From Natronobacillus azotifigens (GTDB lineage Bacteria > Bacillota > Bacilli > Bacillales > Amphibacillaceae), in assembly GCF_026805325.1 (NCBI RefSeq), contig NZ_JAPRAT010000015.1:1-64000 (forward strand): 64,000 nt of DNA, in the 5' to 3' direction. A model generated the notes under the pieces. It did no database searches, was not told the origin of the DNA, and saw only the letters and a list, made by a program, of their open reading frames with translations. The position numbers and the translations under genes were made by a program. Below are positions 33,101-40,494 of the stretch, in pieces (positions within the stretch are counted from its first letter, which is position 1; every line of letters starts with the position of its first letter).

Positions 33101-33595
33101 GAGCAACTTATTTTTTAGCGTCTCTTCATTTCGTGATAACTTTTCTGCATTTTCTAGCTGATCAATTTGCTGTGCTAATAAATCCGGTGTAATTCGATAT
33201 CGCTTAAATTCAGTGATCATTGCTTCCATTTGGGCAATGAATCCTTGTTTCTCCATCGATTTCTGAAACATGTTCCAATCAGTTTTTTTCTCTTCTATAA
33301 TTTTTCGAAGTAACATCTGCACACCAGTTGAGCTAACAAATTGCTTAGTTACGCCTCCTTGTTCTTGTAAAATTCTCAAGGCTAAACGAGAAAAACTAAG
33401 GACTTGTGCTCGGATACTCCCATGCACATCAGTGCCTTTTAATAGTTGGTATTCTTGTTGAAATGTCATTTGATCTGGGACGAGATAAATAATTGGTCGT
33501 CCTTGTGGTTGTTGTATTAATTTCTGTTTTATTTCATCTAAGCAGACATTGCTTTTGGAGGTTGTTGCATTTCCTAATAAAAAACGAATGGTCAT
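30110..33595 (-). CDS. addB: Helicase/nuclease subunit AddB
   Basis: 1161 residues. The inactivated-helicase layout of AddB is clear (LVPDQMTFQQEY, VLSFSRLALRIL, STGVQMLLRK), with a C-terminal nuclease (RIIDYKSS) framed by four cysteines that hold a 4Fe-4S cluster in AddB: one in MYHRCSYQ and three in CTFCSFRSVC. Oddity: the N-terminal ATP site reads GNATTSKS at about residues 8-15, where B. subtilis AddB has GRSGSGKT; the Gly before Lys is Ser. The gene is otherwise intact. Confidence 0.96.
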   Translation of the reverse strand: MTIRFLLGNATTSKSNVCLDEIKQKLIQQPQGRPIIYLVPDQMTFQQEYQLLKGTDVHGSIRAQVLSFSRLALRILQEQGGVTKQFVSSTGVQMLLRKIIEEKKTDWNMFQKSMEKQGFIAQMEAMITEFKRYRITPDLLAQQIDQLENAEKLSRNEETLKNKLLDLHYIYQMTSEALKDQYMDGEDRLALLAKKIPDSTYLDGAEIYLDGFHRFTPQEQDVISTLMDKAEKMTVSLTIDPTNSELSSGFDLFNQTKQTYKKIKEIAKEKGMATKNEALVAEKVQPHFAHLEKYFDVRPAPVYQQEAPIQIAQAVHPRAEVEGAAQEILRKVREEDYRYQDIVVLIRQTEIYHDLIQTIFRDYQIPVFIDEKRTMLHHPFIELIRSAFDVVLGNWRYDAIFRLLKTGLIPVKAEEDPLDQDAIDTLENYVLEYGIRGRKQWMDEKPWIFQRFRGFDHTVQTDEERTMQNKVNHYREQVVEAIAPFDSMIREATTVREKATVLYTWLEQLGLAEKLEQLQIDLDESGELEQAREQEQVWNAVIQLLDEMVEMIGTENLSTQLFQQSLETGFETLKFAHVPPSLDHVVVGTIDRSRVSNVKVALLLGVNEGSWPMKPKIDGVLSEEDRLRLQQSGIELAEGEKQQLVDDWFYVYLACTVAQEQLWMSYPLSDSEGKAKIPASIIKRIADLFSKKRSELLLQDPEEMMEAERFVTTPTKTLGALTAQLAKYQRAYPIDPIWWSVFNWFVIHDHDHENKKAKTVLESLFYQNKPSNLSEQTTRKLYPKEIQASVSRLEMYHRCSYQHFAQYSLGLKERSTYKLDAPDIGQLFHEALKQITEWIQVDQRTFQDINQETAKEYAARAMHRLAPVLQHQILHSSNRFQYMKKKLEQIIARATYVLSEQSRKSNFAPIGMELGFGLPNSELDPVKLSLPNGYDLILRGRIDRVDQAKLQDQLYLRIIDYKSSAKGLNLVEVYYGLALQMLTYLDVLLSNSEKWLGVQATPAGVLYFHVHDPILSESHALHPNEIEEKLFKKYKMQGLLLKDEQVVQMMDTDLETGMSPVVPAGLKKDGSFRSGSQIATNETFSQLQEYVRSVITEAGVNISEGAVTLNPFQKDQQTACTFCSFRSVCQFDTTLPENNYRRLQEMKDDQVLAKIFEQEGE

Positions 33596-33689
33596 CGGTT
33601 TCTCCCCTATCCCTTGATTGGATCGATTGTTTGTTCGCTTCTTTTATTTTAACATATTTTTAGTGTATTAAGCTTTAACAAACACACAC

Positions 33690-34109
33690 CATACATTGTT
33701 GCTCACCCTCCTATTGAGTAGCATTGTTGAGACAAACTGGTGTGGTAAATGATTTTTTCACTTTAATGATATTTACGTGAGGGTGGGCATCAAGAAATAC
33801 TGTAACATCATAAGGTATGCTTTCGCCTAGGTTGGGCACGAAAAAGATCTGTAACCTCCTCGAAACGACCACTTACGCTTAAGTTCAGACTGGAAAATAG
33901 CTCTAACCTCGTCAAGATAGCCGATCTTGCCTAGGTTGAGGGCGAAAAATACGCTAACCTCGTCAAGATGCCTAATCTTGCCTAGGTTGAGGCTGAAAAA
34001 TGATGCTAACCTCTTCAAGATAGCCGATCTTGCCTAGGTTCAAGGCAAAAAATACTACAACCTCATAGGAATGCTCACTTAAACTTAGAATCGCTACCCC
34101 ACAGTTTAT
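33690..34109. repeat. Composite repeat 1: leader, 51-bp hairpin array, trailer
   Basis: Lies between addB and yhjE. Leader from CATACATTG through GCATTGTTGAGACAAACTG to about 33795. Then about six units of 47-52 bp, each with TAACCTC on one side and AGGTT on the other, so each can fold as a hairpin with a variable inner stem (AAGAT/ATCTT in three units). Trailer CTTAGAATCGC...ACAGTTTAT. It matches composite repeat 2 at 39.9-40.4 kb. Short open frames inside are by-products of the repeat. Confidence 0.8.
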
Positions 34110-34140
34110 TGATAATGTCTGGGTTGGTTTGCTTTCATTA

Positions 34141-34190
34141 GAAAAAACTATGGCTTGTAACGATCGAGTTACGAGAGCCATAGTTTTCTA
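34141..34190 (-). terminator. Terminator after yhjE
   Basis: AAAACTATGGC (34144-34154) with GCCATAGTTTT (34177-34187), plus inner GTAAC/GTTAC. The A run gives a U tail on the minus strand. Confidence 0.8.
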
Positions 34191-34205
34191 ACAAACTTTA
34201 CTATT

Positions 34206-34868
34206 TCACCTGACTTTTTCATCAGGTAAATCAATTTCTCCTTTTTCATGTAGACGTTTTTCAATGTGTTTTCCGATTAACCAAAAAACGGACATCCCTA
34301 TTACTACAAATACGGTTCGCATTGGATGCTCTGCAAAAGAAACAATGCTGCTACCAACATAAGCAAGAGAAAAAATCATCACCGTTTTTCCTAATAAAAT
34401 AGCTAAGCCAAATTGATATAGACTAATTTTAGATAATGCTGCCACCAGATTAATAACTGACGATGGAGAAAAAGGAAAACACAACAATATAAATAACGGA
34501 CCAAAACCGTGCCGTTCAAGCCAATTTGTTACGCGTTTTACATGTTTATTACGATGAATCCAACGAAAAAGTGCAAGATTTCGTAATCGGCGGATGATCA
34601 TAAAAACAACGATAGAACCTACACTTTCTCCAATCCAAGAATAAAGAAATCCACGCAATAAACCATAAGCTGCCGCGTTTGTCATCACAATAACGGTCAA
34701 CGGCAAAAAAGGTAAAAAAGTTTCAATAAAAGGTAATAAAATGCCGGGTAACGGGCCAAAGCCTTCATACATGTCCAGAATCCGTTCAATCAGAACATCG
34801 TATTGACTTGTATCAATTAACTCACGTATTTGCTCGACTGTTAGATTATTCTCTTTGGCAATACTCAT
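34206..34868 (-). CDS. yhjE: TVP38/TMEM64-family membrane protein (YhjE-like)
   Basis: 220 residues from the ATG at 34868 (GAGGTG 7 nt upstream). VTT/DedA-like domain with about five membrane segments and the motif GFGPLFILLCFPFSPSSVIN. Members are thought to move phospholipids or small solutes across the membrane; the exact function here is unknown. Divergent from yhjD across a gap that carries a LexA-type box. Confidence 0.85.
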   Translation of the reverse strand: MSIAKENNLTVEQIRELIDTSQYDVLIERILDMYEGFGPLPGILLPFIETFLPFLPLTVIVMTNAAAYGLLRGFLYSWIGESVGSIVVFMIIRRLRNLALFRWIHRNKHVKRVTNWLERHGFGPLFILLCFPFSPSSVINLVAALSKISLYQFGLAILLGKTVMIFSLAYVGSSIVSFAEHPMRTVFVVIGMSVFWLIGKHIEKRLHEKGEIDLPDEKVR

Positions 34869-34982
34869 ATCGTTGCACCTCACCATCTGTTCCGGCATTT
34901 TTCATCATTCACTTATTTCTAGTATTGATTAATTAATCATTCTTATTATTTCTTATTCCCGAAAAAAATGCGAATGTAACAC

Positions 34983-35011
34983 TTTTCAAAAGAACAAAAA
35001 TACCGTATAAT
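34983..35011 (+). promoter_or_regulatory. Likely sigma-A promoter of yhjD
   Basis: TTTTCA (34983-34988), 17-bp spacer, TATAAT (35006-35011). The -10 is perfect; the -35 is weak. Confidence 0.55.
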
Positions 35012-35025
35012 AGAACAAACGTTCG
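35012..35025. promoter_or_regulatory. LexA (SOS) box candidate
   Basis: AGAACAAACGTTCG matches the Bacillus SOS box CGAAC-N4-GTTCG with one mismatch, and the inner bases fit RNRY. It touches the -10 of the yhjD promoter, a normal place for a repressor site. Confidence 0.7.
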
Positions 35026-35055
35026 TTTTTTTTACTGAAGAAGGAGTTGATCTTT

Positions 35056-35442
35056 TTGCGTTATTTAACCGAATCTGAATATGCTTTAGCCTCAAGATTC
35101 TTATTTTTATCGATGGCGCTTGTTGTTATTCAAAAAGACTTACTAGCGATTGAGCAAGGAACTGTATTAAAAATTAAAGAACCCTATCTGGATCTTTTAA
35201 AAAAAATAGAAAAACGTGCGTTATTGGAAAGACAAGAACTGCGTAAATATATGTATAAGCAAAAGCTACAAGTACATGCTCTAGAAAAGAATGATACTTT
35301 TACTGCATATCTTTTTATTTGCGGAGGTCGAGAAGAAAAACGTAATTACTTTAACCCAGCCATTCGAAAACAAGTGGAACAAATACTACATCAGTTAATT
35401 AACGATCTTACGAATGCAACGAAATATTCTTCAACTTCATAA
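35056..35442 (+). CDS. yhjD: YhjD-like protein
   Basis: 128 residues from a TTG at 35056; AAGGAG lies 9 nt before it, while the earlier in-frame TTG at 35047 touches that site. The sequence resembles B. subtilis YhjD (EPYLDLLKKIEK, KRNYFNPAIRKQVEQIL), a small protein of unknown function without membrane segments. It sits beside yhjE as in B. subtilis. A LexA-type box suggests DNA-damage control. Confidence 0.8.
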   Translation: MRYLTESEYALASRFLFLSMALVVIQKDLLAIEQGTVLKIKEPYLDLLKKIEKRALLERQELRKYMYKQKLQVHALEKNDTFTAYLFICGGREEKRNYFNPAIRKQVEQILHQLINDLTNATKYSSTS

Positions 35443-35518
35443 CCACCTGCTACCATTATATCAGATTCAAACCTTAGACAAATGATGAAAAACGAGCAGT
35501 TCCTCTGGTACTTTTCAA

Positions 35519-35546
35519 AAAAGTGAACCTTCAATCAGTGGGAGAA
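35519..35546 (+). repeat. CAATCAGTG element fragment
   Basis: AAAGTGAACCTTCAATCAGTGGG-like left end only, then sequence diverges into the comK terminator hairpin. Confidence 0.5.
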
Positions 35547-35562
35547 TTCTTTCCGACAACCA

Positions 35563-35600
35563 CAACGGCAGTTCGATCACGAATGATCAAACTGCCGTTG
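35563..35600 (-). terminator. Terminator after comK
   Basis: CAACGGCAGTT (35563-35573) pairs with AACTGCCGTTG (35590-35600), with GATC/GATC inside. It lies 36 nt past the comK stop. Confidence 0.75.
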
Positions 35601-35636
35601 ACCTATCTGTTTTTTTACGCAGGAAATTAAGTAACA

Positions 35637-36176
35637 CTATTTTCTCTGTTGAACAATGGAAAAAAAGTCCTCAGTTCTGTCGTTTTTGTTGGTGGCAAGG
35701 AATTGTAATCTTTTTTCAAGTTTATAGCGGAATTGTGCGGTGCGATGAAGTTGATTCATCATGGAACCATAGGAGACATCTAGGGTGAGCGTTTGTCCAT
35801 CTTTAAAAATAAATTCAGTTCCCATATTAGGGAGTTTTCGAATGCTATCTACGTGCGTGTGTGAAATCCAAGAACATCTTGCGCTAGTAGGAGAAGTGGT
35901 GGGGAAGAAGTACATACCACTAGCCGGATTAATCGAGATCGGTACTTTACTCTTAATATTACAAACCATACGTGCTCCTTCTTGTCGCCCTTTTAAACTA
36001 CTGCCAAAATATTTACAAGCAAAATCCACTAACTTAGCAGGAGTTTTTTTCACTTGGATCCTTTCCGTCTCGTCCTCCTCCATAACATTCGACACCCAAT
36101 AGTCATCAACCCTCTCTGCGATCACAGCAATTGTCGTTGGTGTGATTTCATAAAAATGCTTTGTTATTACGTTCAC
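35637..36176 (-). CDS. comK: Competence transcription factor ComK
   Basis: 179 residues, GTG start, complete. ComK family features: the FACKYFGSSLKGRQEGAR stretch, INPASGMYFFPTTSPTSAR and WISHTHVDSI. ComK activates DNA-uptake genes by binding paired AT-rich boxes. The C-terminal tail that targets ComK for MecA/ClpCP decay is more divergent. No convincing K-box pair was found in the AT-rich upstream 240 nt, though self-activation is usual. Confidence 0.95.
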   Translation of the reverse strand: MNVITKHFYEITPTTIAVIAERVDDYWVSNVMEEDETERIQVKKTPAKLVDFACKYFGSSLKGRQEGARMVCNIKSKVPISINPASGMYFFPTTSPTSARCSWISHTHVDSIRKLPNMGTEFIFKDGQTLTLDVSYGSMMNQLHRTAQFRYKLEKRLQFLATNKNDRTEDFFSIVQQRK

Positions 36177-36382
36177 AAAATTTCATCCTCTCTCCTAGTG
36201 TTATTATTTTTCATAACAAAAAATGCTATAAAAAACATATTTGAATTATAAGTGTTAAAAGGAAATATCAGTGAAAAATAAGATTAATATTCACATTTTT
36301 GTCACAATTGTGTATTGAAAGCACCATTTCTATACTTAAATGAACAAAAAGAAAGTTTAATAAAACATGTGACCTAATTAAC

Positions 36383-36414
36383 AAACAGGAGTGCAGATAT
36401 TGCAACTCCTGTTT
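36383..36414 (-). terminator. Terminator after M48 protease gene
   Basis: AAACAGGAGT with ACTCCTGTTT and a 12-nt loop containing GCA/TGC; 3 nt from the stop codon. Confidence 0.75.
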
Positions 36415-36416
36415 AT

Positions 36417-37586
36417 TTAACGATTGTTGATTGCTTGTTCAAGAAGCTCCATTCTCTCTTGAAGTGGTGGGTGACTATTACGTAACCAAACAATCCATGT
36501 AGCTGGATCAATATCCGCTTTAGAACGGATACCCATTCGAACAAAACTATCCTGAGCTACTTGTAAATCTTCTGTATGCTCTATTGCAAAGCGATCAGCC
36601 TGTCGCTCCATTTCTCGGGAAACAGCTAAAGTAATTGGTTCTGTAACAACAAATAAACTTAGTACAATGAACAAAAAAAGTGGTAGCATTTGAATATCTG
36701 TAAGAGATAGCAATAAGAATTTTTTCCGAAGATAATTCAGTATAACAGCCGTGAGCGTGAGTAAAATCAAACCAAAGAACAAATAGCTGATCACACCTAT
36801 ATAGAAATGATTCATTACGTAATGCCCAAGTTCATGAGCAAAAACAAACATAATCTCTCCATGTTCCATTTGGTTGAGCATAGTATCCCAAAAAACAACT
36901 TGTGTTCGACCAAAGATTCCATTCACATATGCATTATAGGTTGTAACTTTATTACTCATCTCCACTTGTAAAAGGCTGATTTCTTCAATGTCTAAAGATC
37001 TCGCTACAGCCTCAATATCTGTGCGCAATTCTCCTGCTGGTAGTGGAGAAAAATCATGATATAACGGATCAATCCATACAGGTTGAACATAAACAACTAG
37101 TAGCACAATTGGAATGAAACAAAGCCATAAGATAATTGGCCAACCTCTTGGCCAGCGCCGAACAACGAGATGGAAGAGAAGAAAAAATACAGACAACCCA
37201 GCCCATAAAAAAAGAAAATCCAATCCTCGATCAGCGAACCAACTAATAAGGGATTGATTACTCGTTCCGGCTGAACGCCGAACAAAAAACCAGAGTAGAT
37301 CAAAAGGGAGTTGAATGAAGCGATAACCGATCAGAAAGATAAAAGCTAAACTAGGTAGCGATAATACATGATGCTTCCATCCTATTTTTTCCTGCCATTT
37401 ACGAAACAAGTCTCGTTTTATAATCATCCATAAAAAAAGGAGAGGCAGTGGTATTTTCGAAAAATAAACGGCATGTGAAATGGCGGCATAGCGAGTATCT
37501 GCAAAGGTTTCTAATGGATAAAAGAAGAGAAAATAACCAAACACGATTACTAAATACGCAAAATAGCTCAAAATTAACTTTTTCAC
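36417..37586 (-). CDS. M48-family membrane metalloprotease (Ste24-like)
   Basis: 389 residues, GTG start with GGAGG. About six membrane segments. Zinc motif HELGHYVMNH (HExxH) at about residues 250-260, with a later Glu in SREMERQADRFA as third ligand. It resembles CAAX-type protease 1 (Ste24/HtpX relatives) that act in membrane protein quality control; the substrate is unknown. Stands alone between repeats and comK. Confidence 0.9.
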   Translation of the reverse strand: MKKLILSYFAYLVIVFGYFLFFYPLETFADTRYAAISHAVYFSKIPLPLLFLWMIIKRDLFRKWQEKIGWKHHVLSLPSLAFIFLIGYRFIQLPFDLLWFFVRRSAGTSNQSLISWFADRGLDFLFLWAGLSVFFLLFHLVVRRWPRGWPIILWLCFIPIVLLVVYVQPVWIDPLYHDFSPLPAGELRTDIEAVARSLDIEEISLLQVEMSNKVTTYNAYVNGIFGRTQVVFWDTMLNQMEHGEIMFVFAHELGHYVMNHFYIGVISYLFFGLILLTLTAVILNYLRKKFLLLSLTDIQMLPLFLFIVLSLFVVTEPITLAVSREMERQADRFAIEHTEDLQVAQDSFVRMGIRSKADIDPATWIVWLRNSHPPLQERMELLEQAINNR

Positions 37587-37604
37587 ACATTTTCCTCCAA
37601 TGGG

Positions 37605-37671
37605 TAAAGCGAAACTTCAGTCAGTGAAGGTTTTAGGTATTCCCACACTGATTGTTGGTTGCTCTGGGATA
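37605..37671 (+). repeat. CAATCAGTG element, internally deleted copy
   Basis: Keeps the left hairpin (CAGTCAGTG...CACTGATTG) joined directly to the right end GGTTGCTCTGGGATAAA. It lies head to tail with a full copy. Confidence 0.75.
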
Positions 37672-37846
37672 AAGTGAAACTTCAATCAGTGAGAGTTTTT
37701 AGGATTCGCACACTGATTGTTAGTCCTAAAGGATGACCTAAAGGCCCTTGAACCATTTTGGGGGCTAGCGTCCGTTACTCCCACTTAAACAACTTGGTAT
37801 TCTCCTTGTTTTGAAGTGGGAGTCTTGGACGGTTGCTCCGAGATAA
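37672..37846 (+). repeat. CAATCAGTG element, full-length copy (175 bp)
   Basis: Left hairpin CAATCAGTG/CACTGATTG; CCTAAAGGATGACCTAAAGG block; GCTAGCGTCCG; a strong right hairpin with ACTCCCACTT paired to AAGTGGGAGT, extended by GTCC/GGAC and AGC/GCT; ends in GATAAA. Reference copy for the family. Confidence 0.85.
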
Positions 37847-37889
37847 AAAAAGCTACCCTTATTAACCAAAAGGATTAATAAGGATAGCT
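37847..37889 (-). terminator. Terminator after lplJ
   Basis: AGCTACCCTTATTAACC pairs with GGATTAATAAGGATAGCT around an AAAA loop, with a run of T following on the minus strand. Confidence 0.85.
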
Positions 37890-37897
37890 AATCCTTG

Positions 37898-38893
37898 TTA
37901 GTAGATCAAATCAATAAATTCTTCTTTTGTAATCTTCCCTAAATAGTGTGGTACATCCACTTCTGCAAGTGCATCTTCTAATGCTTGTTTTTGATAGCGA
38001 ACATCTACTAATTTTTCTTCAATAACGGACACATCGCCAACACCGAAAAAGTCTCCGTAAATTTTACAATTTTTAATAACACCTTTTGATACATCCATCC
38101 GAACATCAACCAAACCTGCAGGAAACTTATGTGTTTTCTGAATATCAAATGTTGGTGATTTACCAAAGTTCCAATCCCAATTTTGGTAACGTTCTTCTGA
38201 AATTTTATGAATGTTGTTCCAATCCTCTTCTGTTAATTGGTAACGCGGTACATCCTCTACTCGATCAACGGAGAAAATATGTTTCAAAAGATGGGCTTTA
38301 AATTGCTCCATGGTTAATTCTTCTGTAAGAAATTCTGAAATATTTGCCACACGGCTTCGGATTGATTTTATTCCTTTAGACTTAATTTTTTCAGCATTTA
38401 CGTTTAACGCTGCAACCACATGTTCAATTTCTGAATCAAACATAAGCGTCCCATGGCTAAACATCCGACCACGCGAAGTGAATTGCGCATTACCTGAAAT
38501 TTTTCTCCCATCAGCTACTAAATCATTTCTTCCCTTTAATTCGGCAGGAACTCCAAGCACTTTTAAGGATTCTACCACAGGTTGCGTGAATTTTGCAAAG
38601 TTATGGAAACTATCACCATCATCTTTTGTAATAAAACTAAAGTTCAGATTACCCTGATCATGATAAACTGCTCCACCACCAGAGAGACGTCGAACAACTT
38701 TAATATTTTGCTCATCTACATATTTGGTGTTAATCTCTTCAATTGTATTTTGATTTTTCCCAATGATAATCGATGGGTGATTAATATAAAATAAGAGATA
38801 TGTATCTTCTTCTCCAAAATGCTTAAGGACGTACTCCTCAATGGCTAGATTAATATACGGATCTGTTACTCCTTCATTATCAATAAACTTCAC
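37898..38893 (-). CDS. lplJ: Lipoate-protein ligase LplJ
   Basis: 331 residues. RRLSGGGAVYHDQGNLNFS and GRKISGNAQFTSRGRMFSHG are the lipoate and ATP binding loops of LplA/LplJ ligases; a C-terminal accessory domain follows. It attaches free lipoate to dehydrogenase E2 subunits and GcvH. It neighbours yhfI as in B. subtilis. Good site and terminator. Confidence 0.95.
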   Translation of the reverse strand: MKFIDNEGVTDPYINLAIEEYVLKHFGEEDTYLLFYINHPSIIIGKNQNTIEEINTKYVDEQNIKVVRRLSGGGAVYHDQGNLNFSFITKDDGDSFHNFAKFTQPVVESLKVLGVPAELKGRNDLVADGRKISGNAQFTSRGRMFSHGTLMFDSEIEHVVAALNVNAEKIKSKGIKSIRSRVANISEFLTEELTMEQFKAHLLKHIFSVDRVEDVPRYQLTEEDWNNIHKISEERYQNWDWNFGKSPTFDIQKTHKFPAGLVDVRMDVSKGVIKNCKIYGDFFGVGDVSVIEEKLVDVRYQKQALEDALAEVDVPHYLGKITKEEFIDLIY

Positions 38894-38940
38894 TGTTGTT
38901 TCCTCCTTTATTATAGATGAAAATTCATTTTTTTATTATG

Positions 38941-39081
38941 TGTTCAAAAGTCGTTGAATTAGATGCACGCACAACGAGGCTGTGAAGTTCTTGGCCCACC
39001 GTATAAGCTTTTCCTAAATGAAGACCGAAACAATGCGACCCAAAAAAAATACATCTCTTATCCTTTGGTGACTTTTAAACA
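38941..39081. mobile_element. MITE-like element, 141 bp
   Basis: Ends TGTTCAAAAGTC (38941-38952) and GACTTTTAAACA (39070-39081) are inverted copies matching at 11 of 12 positions. It has no reading frame of its own with a ribosome binding site and sits in the gap between lplJ and yhfI. The duplicated target is not clear. Confidence 0.45.
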
Positions 39082-39118
39082 TCCTTATTTAGTTAGAATG
39101 ATTAGGAAAAAATTAAAC

Positions 39119-39850
39119 TTATCCTTCCCACGTATAACCTTCATGAGCAAGAATTACTTCTCCATCAAAAAATTGTTTCGCTTCATCAACAAGTGTATTT
39201 CGATCACCGAAATGCGGATGATGACTCAAGACAAGCTTGTCAACACAAGCTGATTTAGCAATAGTTCCGACCTGCTCACTATTCATATGGCCCGCTTTTG
39301 AACCATCTTGTCCTTGATAAAAATTACAATCCGTTATAAGTAGATTTGCATCTTTACTAAAATCATTAAATTCATCTTTATAACTAGAATCTGCTGTATA
39401 AACAATTACCTTTTCGCCATCCGTAATTCGCATTGCATAACAAGTGACTGGATGATCTGTTTCCATAAAAGTAATCGTAAACGGACCAATCTGCAAAGTA
39501 TCCTCTGGATCATAAGCAATACCTTTTGTAAAATTATGTGTCAAACGTTCAAATCCCTCTTGATCGTTTTGATGACCATAGATCGGCAAAACCTGTTCTG
39601 TCTTACGAATTCCATTTTGAACAAGCCAGCTATATTGCAACACACCGATATCCGCAATATGATCTTGATGATAATGAGAAACAATTACTGCATCAAGGTC
39701 AAATGGATCGGTATAGTTAGGCAACTGCGCCAGTGCACCACTACCACAATCAATTAAACAGCGAAAACCATCTTTTTCAAGTAAATAGCTTGAGGTTGCA
39801 CCACCTTTCTCTGGATATGCTCCCCAAAATCCTACAATGGTTAATTTCAT
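39119..39850 (-). CDS. yhfI: MBL-fold metallohydrolase YhfI
   Basis: 243 residues from the ATG at 39850 (GAGG 8 nt upstream). Metallo-beta-lactamase fold with SHYHQDHIADIG (HxHxDH), the GAxPxxGGATSSYL start and LSHHPHFGD near the end. It is close to RNase Z-like and cyclic-nucleotide phosphodiesterase branches; its substrate is unknown. Partner of lplJ by position. Confidence 0.85.
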   Translation of the reverse strand: MKLTIVGFWGAYPEKGGATSSYLLEKDGFRCLIDCGSGALAQLPNYTDPFDLDAVIVSHYHQDHIADIGVLQYSWLVQNGIRKTEQVLPIYGHQNDQEGFERLTHNFTKGIAYDPEDTLQIGPFTITFMETDHPVTCYAMRITDGEKVIVYTADSSYKDEFNDFSKDANLLITDCNFYQGQDGSKAGHMNSEQVGTIAKSACVDKLVLSHHPHFGDRNTLVDEAKQFFDGEVILAHEGYTWEG

Positions 39851-39900
39851 TTTTATCACCTCATTACTATATTATAGCTAGATATATTTTAACACATACC

Positions 39901-40389
39901 CATACATTGCCAAAACAACACGCATCCTAACTCTAAAATATAGCATTGTTGACACAAACTGTGAAGTAAGTGATTTATCTTCTTCACATAAAAATGTTCA
40001 CATGAAGATGGAGGATCAAAAAGTACTGTAACTTCTTTAAGGTGGGTTTTTCGCCTAGGTTCAGGGCAGGAAATGCGCCTAACCTCGTCGAAACGACCAC
40101 TTTCACTTAGGTTGACCCCAAAAAAGTGCTCTAACCTCATCGAAACGACCACTTTCACTTAGGTTAAACCCTAAAAAGAGCTTCAACCTCGTCGAAACGA
40201 CCACTTTCACTTAGGTTAAACCCTAAAAAGAGCTCTAACCTCGTCGAAACAACCACTTTCACTTAGGTTAAACCTTAAAAAGAGCTTCAACCTCATCGAA
40301 ACGACCACTTTCACTTAGGTTGACCCCAAAAAAGTGCTCTAACCTCGTCAAAACACTTACATACCTAGATTCGCTAATGAACAGTTTAT
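39901..40389. repeat. Composite repeat 2: leader, 52-bp hairpin array, trailer
   Basis: Between yhfI and the PBP gene. Leader from CATACATTG through GCATTGTTGACACAAACTG to about 40020. Then about seven units of 49-53 bp; the central ones are nearly identical, with AACCTCGTCGAAACGACC followed by ACTTAGGTT. Each unit has an outer AACCT/AGGTT stem and an inner GTCG-AAA-CGAC hairpin. Trailer CCTAGATTCGC...ACAGTTTAT. Same plan as composite repeat 1. Confidence 0.85.
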
Positions 40390-40440
40390 ACAAAATGCGT
40401 ACTACTAATTGAGTAATAAGAGGTGAGGTTTTGATTATAG

Positions 40441-40481
40441 AAAAAAAGCGTAACTCATGTAAAATGAATTCACGCTTTTTT
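40441..40481 (-). terminator. Terminator after PBP gene
   Basis: AAAAAAGCGT (40442-40451) with ACGCTTTTTT (40472-40481); U-rich tail on the minus strand, 14 nt past the stop. Confidence 0.8.
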
Positions 40482-40494
40482 CTAGATTATTTGG

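Noticed and set aside
33690..34109. CRISPR array
   Set aside because: The whole 51-52 bp unit is repeated with no unique spacers, and no cas gene is present. The same holds for 39901-40389 and 46661-47420.
33827..34181. Small minus-strand frames inside composite repeat 1
   Set aside because: Repeat-driven frames with no good start signal; the same kind of frame occurs in composite repeat 2 at 39889-40158.
36177..36416. ComK boxes upstream of comK
   Set aside because: AT-rich stretches are present, but no pair matching AAAA-N5-TTTT at proper spacing.
38963..39253. 96-residue plus-strand frame, or a yhfH gene
   Set aside because: It overlaps the yhfI coding end on the other strand and lacks a start signal; no YhfH-like cysteine pattern is seen.
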